Translations under genes and position numbers: made by a program | The notes under the pieces: model-generated | What the model saw: only the letters and a program-made list of their open reading frames with translations | The model's database searches: none | Told to the model about the DNA's origin: nothing | Shown here: piece after piece, positions 33,969-42,348 of the stretch | Numbering within the stretch: position 1 is the stretch's first letter | Layout of the letters: every line of letters starts with the position of its first letter | Assembly: GCA_963830385.1 (NCBI GenBank) | Contig: CAWHMD010000002.1 | Location: 930,001-994,000, forward strand | Origin: Bog-532 sp963830385 | GTDB taxonomy: Bacteria > Actinomycetota > Actinomycetes > Streptosporangiales > Streptosporangiaceae | Direction: 5' to 3' | Length of the DNA: 64,000 nt

Positions 33969-34775
33969 TTAGGGAAGATCAAAAGGCAGTTGCAGCCCGT
34001 CGAGGGCGTGCGCGCAGGCGTCGTCCGGCTGCTGGGCGGGCAGGCCGCCGATGATCCCGGCTACCAGGTCGCGAAGGCGGGCGACGTTGGCCGAGAACAC
34101 CTCGAACACCTCGGACTGGGTCACGCCGGCGCCCGCTTCGATGCCCGCGTCCAGGTCGGTGACCAGGGCGAGCGGGATGTAGCAGAGGGCCAGCTCGCGA
34201 GCCAGCACGGCCTCCGGGTAGCCGGTCATGCCCACCAGCGTCCAGCCCTGGGCGGCGAACCACTGCGACTCGGCGCGGGTGGAGAACCGCTGGCCCTCGA
34301 TGACGACCAGGGTGCCGCTGGGCACCGGCGGCCAGCCTGCCTCATTGGCGATCGCGATCGCGCGCTCACGGCCGGTCGCGCAGTACGGGTCGGCGAACGT
34401 GACATGCATGGCGTTGTGGTCGTAGAACGTGTTCTCGCGGCTCCGGGTGCGGTCGACCAGCTGGTCGGGGACCGCGAGCGTGCCCGGGCCGAAATCGGGG
34501 GTCAGCGAGCCGACCGCGCTGGGGGCGACGACCTGCCGGACGCCGAGGGAGCGGAGCGCCCAGAGGTTGGCCCGGTACGGGATGCGGTGCGGCGGGAACC
34601 GGTGGTCGCGGCCGTGCCGGGGCACGAACGCGACCCGGCGCCCCGCCACCTCGCCGACCGTGATCGGGTCGCTGGGCGGCCCGAACGGGGTGTCGGTCTT
34701 GACCTCTTCGGCCTGGTCCAGGAACTGGTAGAAGCCAGAGCCCCCGATGACCCCGATGTCGGCGATGGGCGGCAT
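33969..34775 (-). CDS. mtnP: S-methyl-5'-thioadenosine phosphorylase
   Basis: It splits methylthioadenosine (from polyamine and other SAM reactions) into adenine and methylthioribose-1-phosphate. The 268-residue protein has the purine phosphorylase family 2 features: IGVIGGSGFY, FVPRHGRDHRFPPHRIPYRAN, VVAPSAVGSL, and GMTGYPEAVLARELALCY near the active site. It follows fmdB by 5 bp and so falls under the same CIRCE-preceded promoter. Confidence 0.9.
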   Translation of the reverse strand: MPPIADIGVIGGSGFYQFLDQAEEVKTDTPFGPPSDPITVGEVAGRRVAFVPRHGRDHRFPPHRIPYRANLWALRSLGVRQVVAPSAVGSLTPDFGPGTLAVPDQLVDRTRSRENTFYDHNAMHVTFADPYCATGRERAIAIANEAGWPPVPSGTLVVIEGQRFSTRAESQWFAAQGWTLVGMTGYPEAVLARELALCYIPLALVTDLDAGIEAGAGVTQSEVFEVFSANVARLRDLVAGIIGGLPAQQPDDACAHALDGLQLPFDLP

Positions 34776-34780
34776 CGCCG

Positions 34781-35164
34781 TCAGGCAACCTTCTCGCTGG
34801 TGGAGCCGGACTTACCGGACGAGCTCGAGCTGGAGCTGCTGGAGTCCTTGCTGGAGTTGCTGGCCGAGCTGTCGGCCTTGGCGCTGCTCTTACTGTCGCT
34901 GCTGGAACTGTCGGACTTGCTGCCCGCTTCGGACTTGCTGCCGTCCTTGTCCTTGCCACCGGTCACCGAGCCGTTTCCATTGCTGCTGGAGCGGCTGTCG
35001 GTGCGGTAGAAGCCCGAGCCCTTGAACACGATGCCGACCGGAGAGAACACCTTGCGCAGGCGACCGTGGCAGACCGGGCAGTCGGTCAGCGGGTCGTCGC
35101 TGAACTTCTGCACCTTCTCTAGCTGCTCGCCACATTCGGTGCAGGCGTACTGATACGTGGGCAC
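34781..35164 (-). CDS. FmdB-type zinc-ribbon protein with Ser-rich tail
   Basis: The first 60 residues are the FmdB zinc ribbon: MPTYQYACTECGEQLEKVQ, then CPVCHGRLRKVFSPVGIVFKGSGFYRTD. The remaining ~65 residues are almost all Ser, Lys, Gly and Asp, a disordered tail longer than in many relatives. The function of this widespread family is unsettled; some FmdB members were linked to formamidase regulation. It is the first gene of the operon with mtnP and lies just downstream of a CIRCE element, which suggests heat-shock control. Confidence 0.88.
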   Translation of the reverse strand: MPTYQYACTECGEQLEKVQKFSDDPLTDCPVCHGRLRKVFSPVGIVFKGSGFYRTDSRSSSNGNGSVTGGKDKDGSKSEAGSKSDSSSSDSKSSAKADSSASNSSKDSSSSSSSSSGKSGSTSEKVA

Positions 35165-35192
35165 AGGTGCTCCCTCCGGGCTCCGCGCGATG

Positions 35193-35219
35193 CTAGCACT
35201 CTCACGAATCGAGTGCTAA
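35193..35219 (-). promoter_or_regulatory. CIRCE element (HrcA operator)
   Basis: On the minus strand it reads TTAGCACTC, nine bases, GAGTGCTAG. The consensus is TTAGCACTC-N9-GAGTGCTAA, so 17 of 18 positions match with the exact spacing. It ends 28 bp upstream of the fmdB start codon. HrcA bound here would repress fmdB-mtnP and release it on heat shock. Confidence 0.88.
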
Positions 35220-35241
35220 TACTAACTCACCTGCGTAACAG

Positions 35242-35853
35242 TCATCGGAGGCTCACGATTCCCTGTGACGGCAGCGCAACCGCCGATACCGGCTGGTCAT
35301 GCGGCTCGGCCGGCACCTCGTCGATCAGCTCACCGTCGTAGAGCAGGGCGACGACCGGAACCCGCTCCCCCGCCCGGGCCAGCGCCCGGTCGTAGCTGCC
35401 GCCACCCCGGCCCAGCCGCCGCCCCTGGCGGTCCACGGCCAGCGCGGGCACCAGCACCAGCGCGGCCCGGCTGATCGCGTCCACCCCGCGGGATGGTTCG
35501 GAGGGCTCGAGCACGCCCCGCGGGCCGGGGACCAGCGAGTCGGGGCCCTCATAGGACGCCCACTCCAGGTCACCGTCGGCGCGCAGCCGGGGCAGGATCA
35601 CGTAGGTGCCGCGCTTCCACAGGCCGAAGACCAGGCGGTGGGTGCCGGGTTCGGTGGCCATCGAGTAGTAGGCGGCCACCGTTCCGGCCATTTCGGCCTG
35701 CGGCCACGACAGCACGTGGTCGCGGATCAGCCGGCTGGCGGCGTCCCGCTCCTGTTCGGACCGACTCCGCCGGGCCTCGTTTACGCTGGTCCGCAGGGCG
35801 GCCTTAGCGGCCGCCGGGCCGGCACGCCCGGGCTCAGAAACGGGCTCTTGCAC
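35242..35853 (-). CDS. 5-formyltetrahydrofolate cyclo-ligase
   Basis: It converts 5-formyl-THF to 5,10-methenyl-THF with ATP. The 203-residue protein has AAYYSMATEPGTHRLV, VILPRLRADGDLEWASY, VDRQGRRLGRGGGSYDRALA (the glycine-rich phosphate/folate motif) and LYDGELIDEVPAEPHDQPV. Length is normal. It is divergent from galU, with about 30 bp between start codons. Confidence 0.9.
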   Translation of the reverse strand: MQEPVSEPGRAGPAAAKAALRTSVNEARRSRSEQERDAASRLIRDHVLSWPQAEMAGTVAAYYSMATEPGTHRLVFGLWKRGTYVILPRLRADGDLEWASYEGPDSLVPGPRGVLEPSEPSRGVDAISRAALVLVPALAVDRQGRRLGRGGGSYDRALARAGERVPVVALLYDGELIDEVPAEPHDQPVSAVALPSQGIVSLR

Positions 35854-35885
35854 GTGTGCCTCCGCAAACTCGTTAGGGTTCCAGC

Positions 35886-36785
35886 ATGGCCGATTCTTCT
35901 GCCGTCACGAAGGCCGTAGTCCCCGCCGCAGGTCTCGGGACAAGGTTCCTGCCTGCGACAAAAGCCACTCCCAAGGAAATGCTGCCGATCGTCGACAAGC
36001 CGGCGATCCAGTATGTGGTGGAGGAGGCCGTCGCCGCAGGCCTGGATGACGTGCTCCTCATCACCGGGCGCAGCAAGCGCTCGATAGAAGACCACTTTGA
36101 CCGTGCGTACGAGCTCGAAGAGGCGCTGGCCGCCAAGGACAACACCGACGGGCTGGCCCAGGTCCGGGAGTCCGCCGAGCTGGCCACCGTGCACTACGTG
36201 CGGCAGGGCGACCCGCGCGGCCTCGGTCACGCCGTGCTGTGCGCGGCCCGTCATGTCGGCCACGAGCCGTTCGCGGTGCTGCTCGGCGACGACCTCATCG
36301 ACCCGCGGGACCCGCTGCTGACCCGGATGATCGAGGTGCGCGAGCGCTTCGGCGGCAGCGTGGTGGCGCTGATGGAGGTCGACCCCGAGCAGGTGTCGCT
36401 GTACGGCTGCGCGGCCATCCAGCCGACCGACGAGGACGACGTCGTCAACATCACCGACCTGGTGGAAAAGCCGGTCCCGGGCAACGCGCCGAGCCAGTGG
36501 ATCATCATCGGGCGCTACGTCTGCGACCCGAAGGTGTTCGACATCCTCCGGCAGACCCCGCCCGGTCGCGGGGGCGAGATCCAGCTCACCGACGCGCTCA
36601 AGACGCTGGCCAGCGACCCGGACAGCGGCGGCGGCGTGCACGGCGTGCTGTTCCGCGGCCGCCGTTACGACACCGGTAACAAGCTGGACTACCTGCGGAC
36701 GCTGGTGATGTTCGGCTCCGAGCGCCCGGACCTGGCCTCGGAGTTCGTGCCCTGGCTGCGCAAGCACCTGGAGTCGCTGTCGTGA
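35886..36785 (+). CDS. galU: UTP-glucose-1-phosphate uridylyltransferase
   Basis: It makes UDP-glucose for glycan and cell envelope synthesis. The 299-residue protein has the nucleotidyltransferase motif VVPAAGLGTRFLPATKATPKE, MLPIVDKPAIQYVVEEA, LLGDDLID and LVEKPVPGNAPS. The ATG at 35886 gives a normal length. It overlaps the moeA-like gene by 4 bp (GTGA), so the two are coupled. Confidence 0.94.
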   Translation: MADSSAVTKAVVPAAGLGTRFLPATKATPKEMLPIVDKPAIQYVVEEAVAAGLDDVLLITGRSKRSIEDHFDRAYELEEALAAKDNTDGLAQVRESAELATVHYVRQGDPRGLGHAVLCAARHVGHEPFAVLLGDDLIDPRDPLLTRMIEVRERFGGSVVALMEVDPEQVSLYGCAAIQPTDEDDVVNITDLVEKPVPGNAPSQWIIIGRYVCDPKVFDILRQTPPGRGGEIQLTDALKTLASDPDSGGGVHGVLFRGRRYDTGNKLDYLRTLVMFGSERPDLASEFVPWLRKHLESLS

Positions 36786-38050
36786 CCGCAGAGACCGGTC
36801 ACCACGACCACGCTGGTCACCACCACGGCGACCCGGGCCAGATGACCAGCGTCGAAGCTCACATCTCGGACATCCTCGGCACCATCCGGCCACTCCCCCC
36901 GACCCAGCTGGCCATCCCGGAGGCGGAGGGGTGCGTGCTGGCCGAGGACATCGCCGCCAGCCGCCCGCTGCCCCCGTTCGACAACTCGGCCATGGACGGG
37001 TACGCGCTGGTCGCCGCCGACGTGGCCGACGCGTCCAAGGACACCCCGGTCAAGCTGCGGGTGAGCGGTGAGGTGGCGGCCGGCGACACCGGCGCCTACG
37101 CGGTCACCCCCGGCAGTTGCCTGCGGATCACCACCGGGGCCAAGCTGCCCGCCGGGGCGGACGCGGTCGTGCCGGTGGAGGACACCGACGGCGGGCTCGC
37201 GCAGGTCGTGATCAAGGCCAGCGTCCAGCCCGGCGATTCGGTGCGGTTCAGCGGCGGCGACGCGCGCCAGGGCGAAGTGCTGCTGCCCGCCGGTACCCGG
37301 CTCGGCCCCATGCAGGTCGCGGTGCTGGCCGCCTCGGGGCGGGGCCGCGCCGAGGTCTACCCGCGGCCCCGGGTGGTGGTGCTGTCGACCGGCGACGAGC
37401 TCACCAGCCCGGGCACGCCGCTGGCGCCCGGCAAGATCTGGGACTCCAACAGCTACATGCTGATGGCGGCCGCCCACGAGGCCGGCTGCCTGGCCTACCG
37501 GCACGGGCCGATCCCGGACGACCCGCTGGAGATGCTGCCCGCGATCGAGGACCAGCTGCTGCGGGCCGACCTCATCGTGACCAGCGGGGGGGTCAGCATG
37601 GGGGGCGAGCACGACGTCGTCAAGGAGACGCTGAGCCGCCTCGGCACCGTCCAGTTCCGCAAGGTCGCGATGCAGCCGGGCATGCCGCAGGGGTTCGGCA
37701 CGATCGGCGAGGACCAGACGCCGATCTTCACCCTGCCCGGCAACCCGGTCAGCGCCTACGTGTCGTTCCAGCTGTTCGTGCTGCCCGCGCTGGGCGCGCT
37801 GCAGGGCCAGCCGGGCCGGCACCTGCCCACCTTCCCGGCGACCACGACCGGGCCGCTGCGCTCCCCACCCGGGCGGCGGTCCTTCCTGCGCGGCGTGCTG
37901 GACGCGGCCGAGGGCACGGTCACCCCGCTGACCGGCCAGGGCTCGCACCAGATCGCCACCCTGGGCCGGGCGAACGCGCTGATCGTGGTGCCCGAGTGGG
38001 TGGTGCAGATGAAGGAAGGCGACAGCGTCGAGGTCCTGGTCCTGCCATGA
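36782..38050 (+). CDS. MoeA-family protein, possibly the divisome protein Glp
   Basis: The 422-residue protein has the MoeA/gephyrin E-domain features: PPFDNSAMDGYALVA, ITTGAKLPAGADAVVPVEDT, VVVLSTGDELTSPGTPL, SGGVSMGGEHDVVKE and LPGNPVSAYVSFQLFV. MoeA inserts molybdate into molybdopterin. In Corynebacteriales the copy lying between galU and glpR is Glp, a gephyrin-like FtsZ-binding divisome protein. Here galU is upstream and sepX/glpR lies at the end of the same block, while moaC and mogA directly follow. Either or both roles are possible. GTG start; a His-rich segment follows it (HHDHAGHHHGD). Confidence 0.88.
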   Translation: MTAETGHHDHAGHHHGDPGQMTSVEAHISDILGTIRPLPPTQLAIPEAEGCVLAEDIAASRPLPPFDNSAMDGYALVAADVADASKDTPVKLRVSGEVAAGDTGAYAVTPGSCLRITTGAKLPAGADAVVPVEDTDGGLAQVVIKASVQPGDSVRFSGGDARQGEVLLPAGTRLGPMQVAVLAASGRGRAEVYPRPRVVVLSTGDELTSPGTPLAPGKIWDSNSYMLMAAAHEAGCLAYRHGPIPDDPLEMLPAIEDQLLRADLIVTSGGVSMGGEHDVVKETLSRLGTVQFRKVAMQPGMPQGFGTIGEDQTPIFTLPGNPVSAYVSFQLFVLPALGALQGQPGRHLPTFPATTTGPLRSPPGRRSFLRGVLDAAEGTVTPLTGQGSHQIATLGRANALIVVPEWVVQMKEGDSVEVLVLP

Positions 38051-38577
38051 GCGAGACGAACGGCGCGGGCGGCACGGCCGGCACGGCCGGCCCGGGATCG
38101 CTGACGCATCTGGACGCGGCCGGGCAGGCGCGGATGGTCGACGTCTCGGCCAAGGACGTGACCGCCCGCACGGCCCGGGCGTCCGGCCGGGTGCGCCTGT
38201 CGGCCGCCGCGGTAGCGGCGCTGCGGGCGGGCGAGGTGCCGAAGGGTGACGCGCTGGCGGTGGCCCGGATCGCGGGTATCCAGGGTGCCAAGCGGACTCC
38301 GGACCTGATCCCGCTGTGCCACCCGATCGGGCTGCACGGGGTCACCGTCGACCTGACGGTGACCGACGACGGGGTGGACATCACCGCGACCGCCCGGACC
38401 GCGGACCGGACCGGGGTGGAGATGGAGGCACTCACCTCGGTCAGCGTGGCCGCGCTGGCCCTGATCGACATGATCAAGGCGGTCGACCCGGCCGCGGTCA
38501 TCACCGACGTGCGGGTGGACGAGAAGACCGGCGGGAAGACCGGGTTGTGGCAGCGGCCGGCCGGAGGGGAACTCTGA
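38047..38577 (+). CDS. moaC: cyclic pyranopterin monophosphate synthase MoaC
   Basis: It works with MoaA in the first step of molybdenum cofactor synthesis. The 176-residue protein has a Gly/Thr-rich leader. It then shows MVDVSAKDVTARTARASG, GAKRTPDLIPLCHPIGLHGV (containing the substrate-binding H and PLCHP) and GVEMEALTSVSVAALALIDMIK with the catalytic Lys, then KTGGKTGLW. It overlaps moeA by 4 bp and mogA by one base. Confidence 0.94.
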   Translation: MSETNGAGGTAGTAGPGSLTHLDAAGQARMVDVSAKDVTARTARASGRVRLSAAAVAALRAGEVPKGDALAVARIAGIQGAKRTPDLIPLCHPIGLHGVTVDLTVTDDGVDITATARTADRTGVEMEALTSVSVAALALIDMIKAVDPAAVITDVRVDEKTGGKTGLWQRPAGGEL

Positions 38578-39092
38578 TGCGCGCGCTGGCGGTCACGATC
38601 TCCAACCGCGCCGCGGCCGGCGTCTACCCGGACCGGTCCGGGCCGGTCCTGGTCGACCTGCTGCGCCGCGCGGGCTGCGACGTGGTGGACGGACCGCTGG
38701 TCATCCCGGACGGGGAACCGGTCGCCGACGCGCTGCGGGACTCGGTCGCGGCCGGTTACGACGTGGTCATCACGACCGGCGGCACCGGCCTGACCCCGGC
38801 CGACCTGACCCCGGAGATGACCCGCCGGGTGCTCGACCGCGAGATCCCCGGCATCGCCGATGCCATCCGCACGGCCGGTTCGGCCGCCGGGGTGCCGACG
38901 GCGATCCTTTCCCGGGGCATCGCCGGGCTGGCGGGCCGCACGCTGATCGTCAACCTGCCCGGGTCCACCGGCGGGGTCAAGGACGGCATGGCCGTGCTGA
39001 GCCGGGTCCTCGAGCACGCGGTGGACCAGGTGCACGGCGGGGACCACCGCCGCGGCGCCGCCAACGAGGTGCCCGAACCCGGCAGCGAATAG
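38577..39092 (+). CDS. mogA: molybdopterin adenylyltransferase (MogA/MoaB)
   Basis: It adenylates molybdopterin before metal insertion. The 171-residue protein has the family core VVITTGGTGLTPADLTPE, then AILSRGIAGLAGRTLIVNLPGSTGG. It is the fourth coupled gene in the galU-moeA-moaC-mogA string. The symbol could equally be moaB. Confidence 0.9.
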   Translation: MRALAVTISNRAAAGVYPDRSGPVLVDLLRRAGCDVVDGPLVIPDGEPVADALRDSVAAGYDVVITTGGTGLTPADLTPEMTRRVLDREIPGIADAIRTAGSAAGVPTAILSRGIAGLAGRTLIVNLPGSTGGVKDGMAVLSRVLEHAVDQVHGGDHRRGAANEVPEPGSE

Positions 39093-39165
39093 CCTGGCAT
39101 TTGAACTGGCCGTGTTTAGATGGCGTCCGGCTGGTTACCAGGCAATGATTGGACCCGTGGGACGA

Positions 39166-39807
39166 ATGCGTGGCTGGCCTGCCACCCTCTACGAGCCGAG
39201 GCTGCTGGACGAACCTGTCGCCCTGCGCCCGGTCCGGGTCAGGGACGCGCGGACCTGGCGGGAGATCCGGGTGCGGAACGCACCGTGGCTACGGCCGTGG
39301 GAGCCGACCAACCCCGAGACGCCGCTGTACCGGTCCAGCCTGAGCCCGTACGTGTCGATGGTCCGGGCCATGCGCCGGGAGGCCCGGCTCGGCCAGGCGC
39401 TGCCCTGGGTCGTCACCTACGGCGATGAATTCGCCGGGCAGCTGACGGTCGGCAGCATCGTGTGGGGTTCGGCCCGTTCCGGCCAGGTCGGCTACTGGAT
39501 CGACGAGAAGTTCGCGGGCCGCGGCATCATCCCCACCGCGCTGGCTATGGCGGTCGACCACAGCTTCCGCGTCGTCGGCCTGCACCGGCTGGAGGCCAGC
39601 ATCCGCCCCGAGAACCACGCCAGCCGCCGCGTGGTCGAGAAGCTGGGGTTCCGGGACGAGGGCCTGCGCCGCCGGCAGTTGCACATCGACGGCGCCTGGC
39701 GCGATCACCTCTGCTACGCGATCACCTCTGAGGAGGTGCCCGACCGGCTGATGACCCGGTGGCGCGGCGCCGTCCTGGCCTCGAAGTCGGGCACGAGCTC
39801 CGCCTGA
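39166..39807 (+). CDS. GNAT acetyltransferase (RimJ-like)
   Basis: An acetyl-CoA-dependent acetyltransferase of about 213 residues: VALRPVRVRDARTWREIR at the start, then VGYWIDEKFAGRGIIPTALAM (acetyl-CoA pyrophosphate loop) and LEASIRPENHASRRVVEKLGFRDEGL. This is the RimJ/RimL pattern of protein N-terminal acetylation; the target is unknown. The start is uncertain (39112, 39145 or 39166); 39166 fits the usual MRGWPATL leader. An acetyltransferase in this position is a conserved part of the galU-to-sepX block. Confidence 0.85.
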   Translation: MRGWPATLYEPRLLDEPVALRPVRVRDARTWREIRVRNAPWLRPWEPTNPETPLYRSSLSPYVSMVRAMRREARLGQALPWVVTYGDEFAGQLTVGSIVWGSARSGQVGYWIDEKFAGRGIIPTALAMAVDHSFRVVGLHRLEASIRPENHASRRVVEKLGFRDEGLRRRQLHIDGAWRDHLCYAITSEEVPDRLMTRWRGAVLASKSGTSSA

Positions 39808-39842
39808 CGCATGCGCTCGGTCGGCGGTGCGCGAGTTCTGGG

Positions 39843-40208
39843 TCAGCGGTGCTGGTCCGTGACGCGGAACCGGCTGATATAGGCCAGGTCGATGGCCACG
39901 ATGCCGATCCACACGACCAGCAGGCCCCAGAAGCCGGCCGGATGCTGCCCGGCCGCGACCGCGATCGCGCTCAGCGGGATGCCGAACACCAGCGAGGCGA
40001 GCACGAAGAAGGCCGGGCCGCGCGGGCGGTCCGGCCGCAGCCGCCCGTGCCCGTAGCCGGCCACCCGGCTGTCGACCCGGGCATCGATCTCCCGGTCGAC
40101 CTTGGACAAAAACGAGTCGATCACCGCGGACTGATACTCCGGCGGGAGTTCCCGGTGGGTCTCGGCCGCCGCCCGGATCTCGTCCGCGGAAAACGATGAG
40201 CTGATCAC
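39843..40208 (-). CDS. two-helix membrane protein of unknown function
   Basis: This 121-residue protein has a polar N-terminal half (SADEIRAAAETHRELPPEYQSAVIDSFL and a basic stretch). Two membrane helices follow (AFFVLASLVFGIPLSAIAVAA and GFWGLLVVWIGIVAIDLAYI). Similar small proteins sit beside sepX/glpR in several actinomycetes. It runs opposite to the block around it. Confidence 0.72.
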   Translation of the reverse strand: MISSSFSADEIRAAAETHRELPPEYQSAVIDSFLSKVDREIDARVDSRVAGYGHGRLRPDRPRGPAFFVLASLVFGIPLSAIAVAAGQHPAGFWGLLVVWIGIVAIDLAYISRFRVTDQHR

Positions 40209-40494
40209 GCTTCAGGTATATGCGCGGCGCCCCGGAAACACAGTGGGGCTAACCCCCGTTCTGATGGTGAGGCTGGTGGCAGCGGCTCACGGGGCAGCGG
40301 GCAGCAGCCCGGCGCGCCGCTGGCAGTAGCCGCGCGGGCGGCCGTGATTGCGATTCGGTGATCTTGCGACACACCGGGGCTTATCCTCGTCACCGCCTTC
40401 CTCAGCGCTTACGCTGCGTCTCGTGAGCAGGCGCCTGCCGGGCTTCGCACGCTCACGCAGCCCGCTTCGGCCGGTGTGATCCGAGGGAGAGACC

Positions 40495-41571
40495 GTGAGC
40501 AGCGCGATCCTCTATGTCGCCATCGTGGCGATCTGGATCGGCGTGCTCGTCCCCCGGTTCGTCTACCGCGATGGCACCCAGAGCGGCGCCAGCGGATTGC
40601 GGCGGTTCTCCCGTCACTTCGGCGCTTCCCGTCCGGCTGACGACCAGGAAACGCCGGCTGCCTCGGAGCCAGACGACCGCGCCGGTTTCGACCCGGACGG
40701 CCGGGCGGGCTTCGACCCGGCGGGCCGCCCTCGCTACACGAGCTTTGTTCCCCCCGAGCCCCGGCAAGACGTCCCCGCGTCACACTCAGAGTCACGCTTC
40801 GATCACGGAGAAAACGTTTCTTCGCCGGTCAGCGGGAACAGAGGGGGCATGGCTCAGCGTCACCAGCCGGATGCGCCGCCACCGCCGGTCCGGTCGTACG
40901 GATGGTCGGCCGACGAGGTAGCGCGGCAGGAGCACCTCAACCGCCGCGGCGGCAGCCGCTCGCAGGACTCGGCAGCCGCGGCCGGCCGCGAAGCCGCACC
41001 GCCCCCCAGAGCCCCACGCGCCTCTTACGAGCCGGTACCGCGCGCCCGGCAGGCCCCGGAGGTCCATCACGACGGGCCGCCGCCGTCTGCGACGGACGAC
41101 GCCTACGACGAGGGCTACGCGGACGACGCTTATTACGACGGCGCCGACGACGCCGAACGGCGGGCCCGGATGGTGCGCAGCCGCCGCCGGATGCTCTGGC
41201 TGCTGCTGGTGCTGACCGTCATCGGCATCGCCCTCACCTACCTGCAGCTGGCCTCCTGGTGGATCATCATCCCGCCGCTGGCGCTGCTCGGCGGCTACCT
41301 GATGCTGCTGCGCGAGGCCGCCCACGCCGACGCCGAAGCCCGCGAGCGCCGGGCGGCCGAGCACGCCACCGAGACCGCCGCCGATAGAGCCGACCGCGCC
41401 CGTACGGCCCGCCCGTCGCCGTCCCCCGCTCAGGCTCCCGCGGCCCAGTCGCCCGCGGCCGCTACCGCCGAGACCGGCCCCCGGGCCGCCGTCATCGACC
41501 TCTCCGAGCACGTCAACGACCAGCTCTACGACCAGTACGCCGACGCCAAGCTCCGCGCGGTCGGCGACTGA
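40495..41571 (+). CDS. sepX: divisome membrane protein SepX/GlpR
   Basis: The 358-residue protein starts with a membrane helix (SSAILYVAIVAIWIGVLVPRFVYRDG). A long disordered, Asp/Pro-rich region follows, then a hairpin of two helices (LWLLLVLTVIGIALTYLQLASWWIIIPPLALLGGYLMLL), a charged coil and a C-terminal VIDLSEHVNDQLYDQYADAKLRAVGD. This layout is SepX of Streptomyces, called GlpR in Corynebacterium, which stabilises division septa and binds the gephyrin-like protein Glp. The MoeA-family gene 2.5 kb upstream is the candidate partner. GTG start at 40495. Confidence 0.85.
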   Translation: MSSAILYVAIVAIWIGVLVPRFVYRDGTQSGASGLRRFSRHFGASRPADDQETPAASEPDDRAGFDPDGRAGFDPAGRPRYTSFVPPEPRQDVPASHSESRFDHGENVSSPVSGNRGGMAQRHQPDAPPPPVRSYGWSADEVARQEHLNRRGGSRSQDSAAAAGREAAPPPRAPRASYEPVPRARQAPEVHHDGPPPSATDDAYDEGYADDAYYDGADDAERRARMVRSRRRMLWLLLVLTVIGIALTYLQLASWWIIIPPLALLGGYLMLLREAAHADAEARERRAAEHATETAADRADRARTARPSPSPAQAPAAQSPAAATAETGPRAAVIDLSEHVNDQLYDQYADAKLRAVGD

Positions 41572-41647
41572 GCCAGCGCGCCACCCCGCTACCCCGCGGC
41601 GAACGCGCAAGGCACCCCTGACCTTTGCTAGGCTGACATCCGTTCTC

Positions 41648-41721
41648 GGGGCTGTAGCGCAGTCCGGTAGCGCACCTCGTTCGCATCGAGGGGGTCAGGG
41701 GTTCAAATCCCCTCAGCTCCA
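41648..41721 (+). tRNA. tRNA-Ala (anticodon CGC)
   Basis: The acceptor stem GGGGCTG/CAGCTCC contains the G3-U70 wobble that defines alanine tRNAs. The anticodon stem CCTCG/CGAGG encloses TTCGCAT, giving CGC. The T-arm is AGGGGTTCAAATCCCCT. No CCA is encoded. Confidence 0.94.
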
Positions 41722-42207
41722 CCCGTGAATCCGCAGGTCAGCGGCCTGCACAGGTCTTTACCTCTCCCGGCTACGCCGCCCATGCCCGATTCTGGGAGCG
41801 ATGCCTCCCCACGTTCTTGCAGCGCGGCGCGCAGCTCGGCTCGCATGCCGGGCTCACATGGCCGGTTACCGCTGGCGCGAGACCTTCGGGGACGACGCGG
41901 CGCCGTCATGATCCGCCACATCGCCGCCACGCAAGGTCATCGCTTTGACGCACCTTGACATCACCGCAGAATACGGCGTTCCATGAAATTGATTGCTCTC
42001 GCTCTTGGGAGGAGGCCCTGGTGGCCATGGCCACAGTTGGCGACACCTGCTCCGGACATGAGCAGCGGCCAACGCACCCCCCAAGAACTCGATGATGCCG
42101 ACACCCGGGTCTGCGCAGAAGTCCGTGAGTAGCCAGAGCAGTCGCTTCGGTCCGGCAGGGCATCGTCCGATCAAGGAGCCCTTCAACCGGGCCGGGAGGC
42201 GGACCGC
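41722..42207. other. 486-bp stretch without a convincing gene
   Basis: Open frames are present on both strands but lack recognisable domains, ribosome sites or natural composition. I see no repeat or RNA structure worth naming. Confidence 0.45.
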
Positions 42208-42348
42208 TTGGCAGCGAAGATCATTGGCTGGATCGTAGTAATTCTGATCGTCATCTGGGTCATTTCTGATCCAACGGCGGCTGGGACTTCTGTGCACAAT
42301 TGGATCACAGACATTGTGTCGTTCTTTACTCACTTGGCCAGAGGATGA
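42208..42348 (+). CDS. 46-residue single-helix membrane protein
   Basis: A TTG at 42208 with GGGAGG eight bases upstream opens a 46-residue frame. It starts with the hydrophobic IIGWIVVILIVIWVISDP, then an amphipathic stretch TSVHNWITDIVSFFTHLARG. Very similar small membrane proteins of unknown function are common in actinomycetes. It is easily missed because of its size and start codon. Confidence 0.65.
   Translation: MAAKIIGWIVVILIVIWVISDPTAAGTSVHNWITDIVSFFTHLARG

Noticed and set aside
34781..35009. Ser-rich tail of the FmdB protein as a separate or mis-framed segment
   Set aside because: The same frame as the clear zinc ribbon continues to the stop, and disordered Ser-rich tails occur in relatives; the alternative frames encode Leu/Glu or Arg-rich text.
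41866..42333. 155-codon minus-strand open frame after tRNA-Ala
   Set aside because: It lies opposite the small membrane protein and has no recognisable fold or ribosome site.
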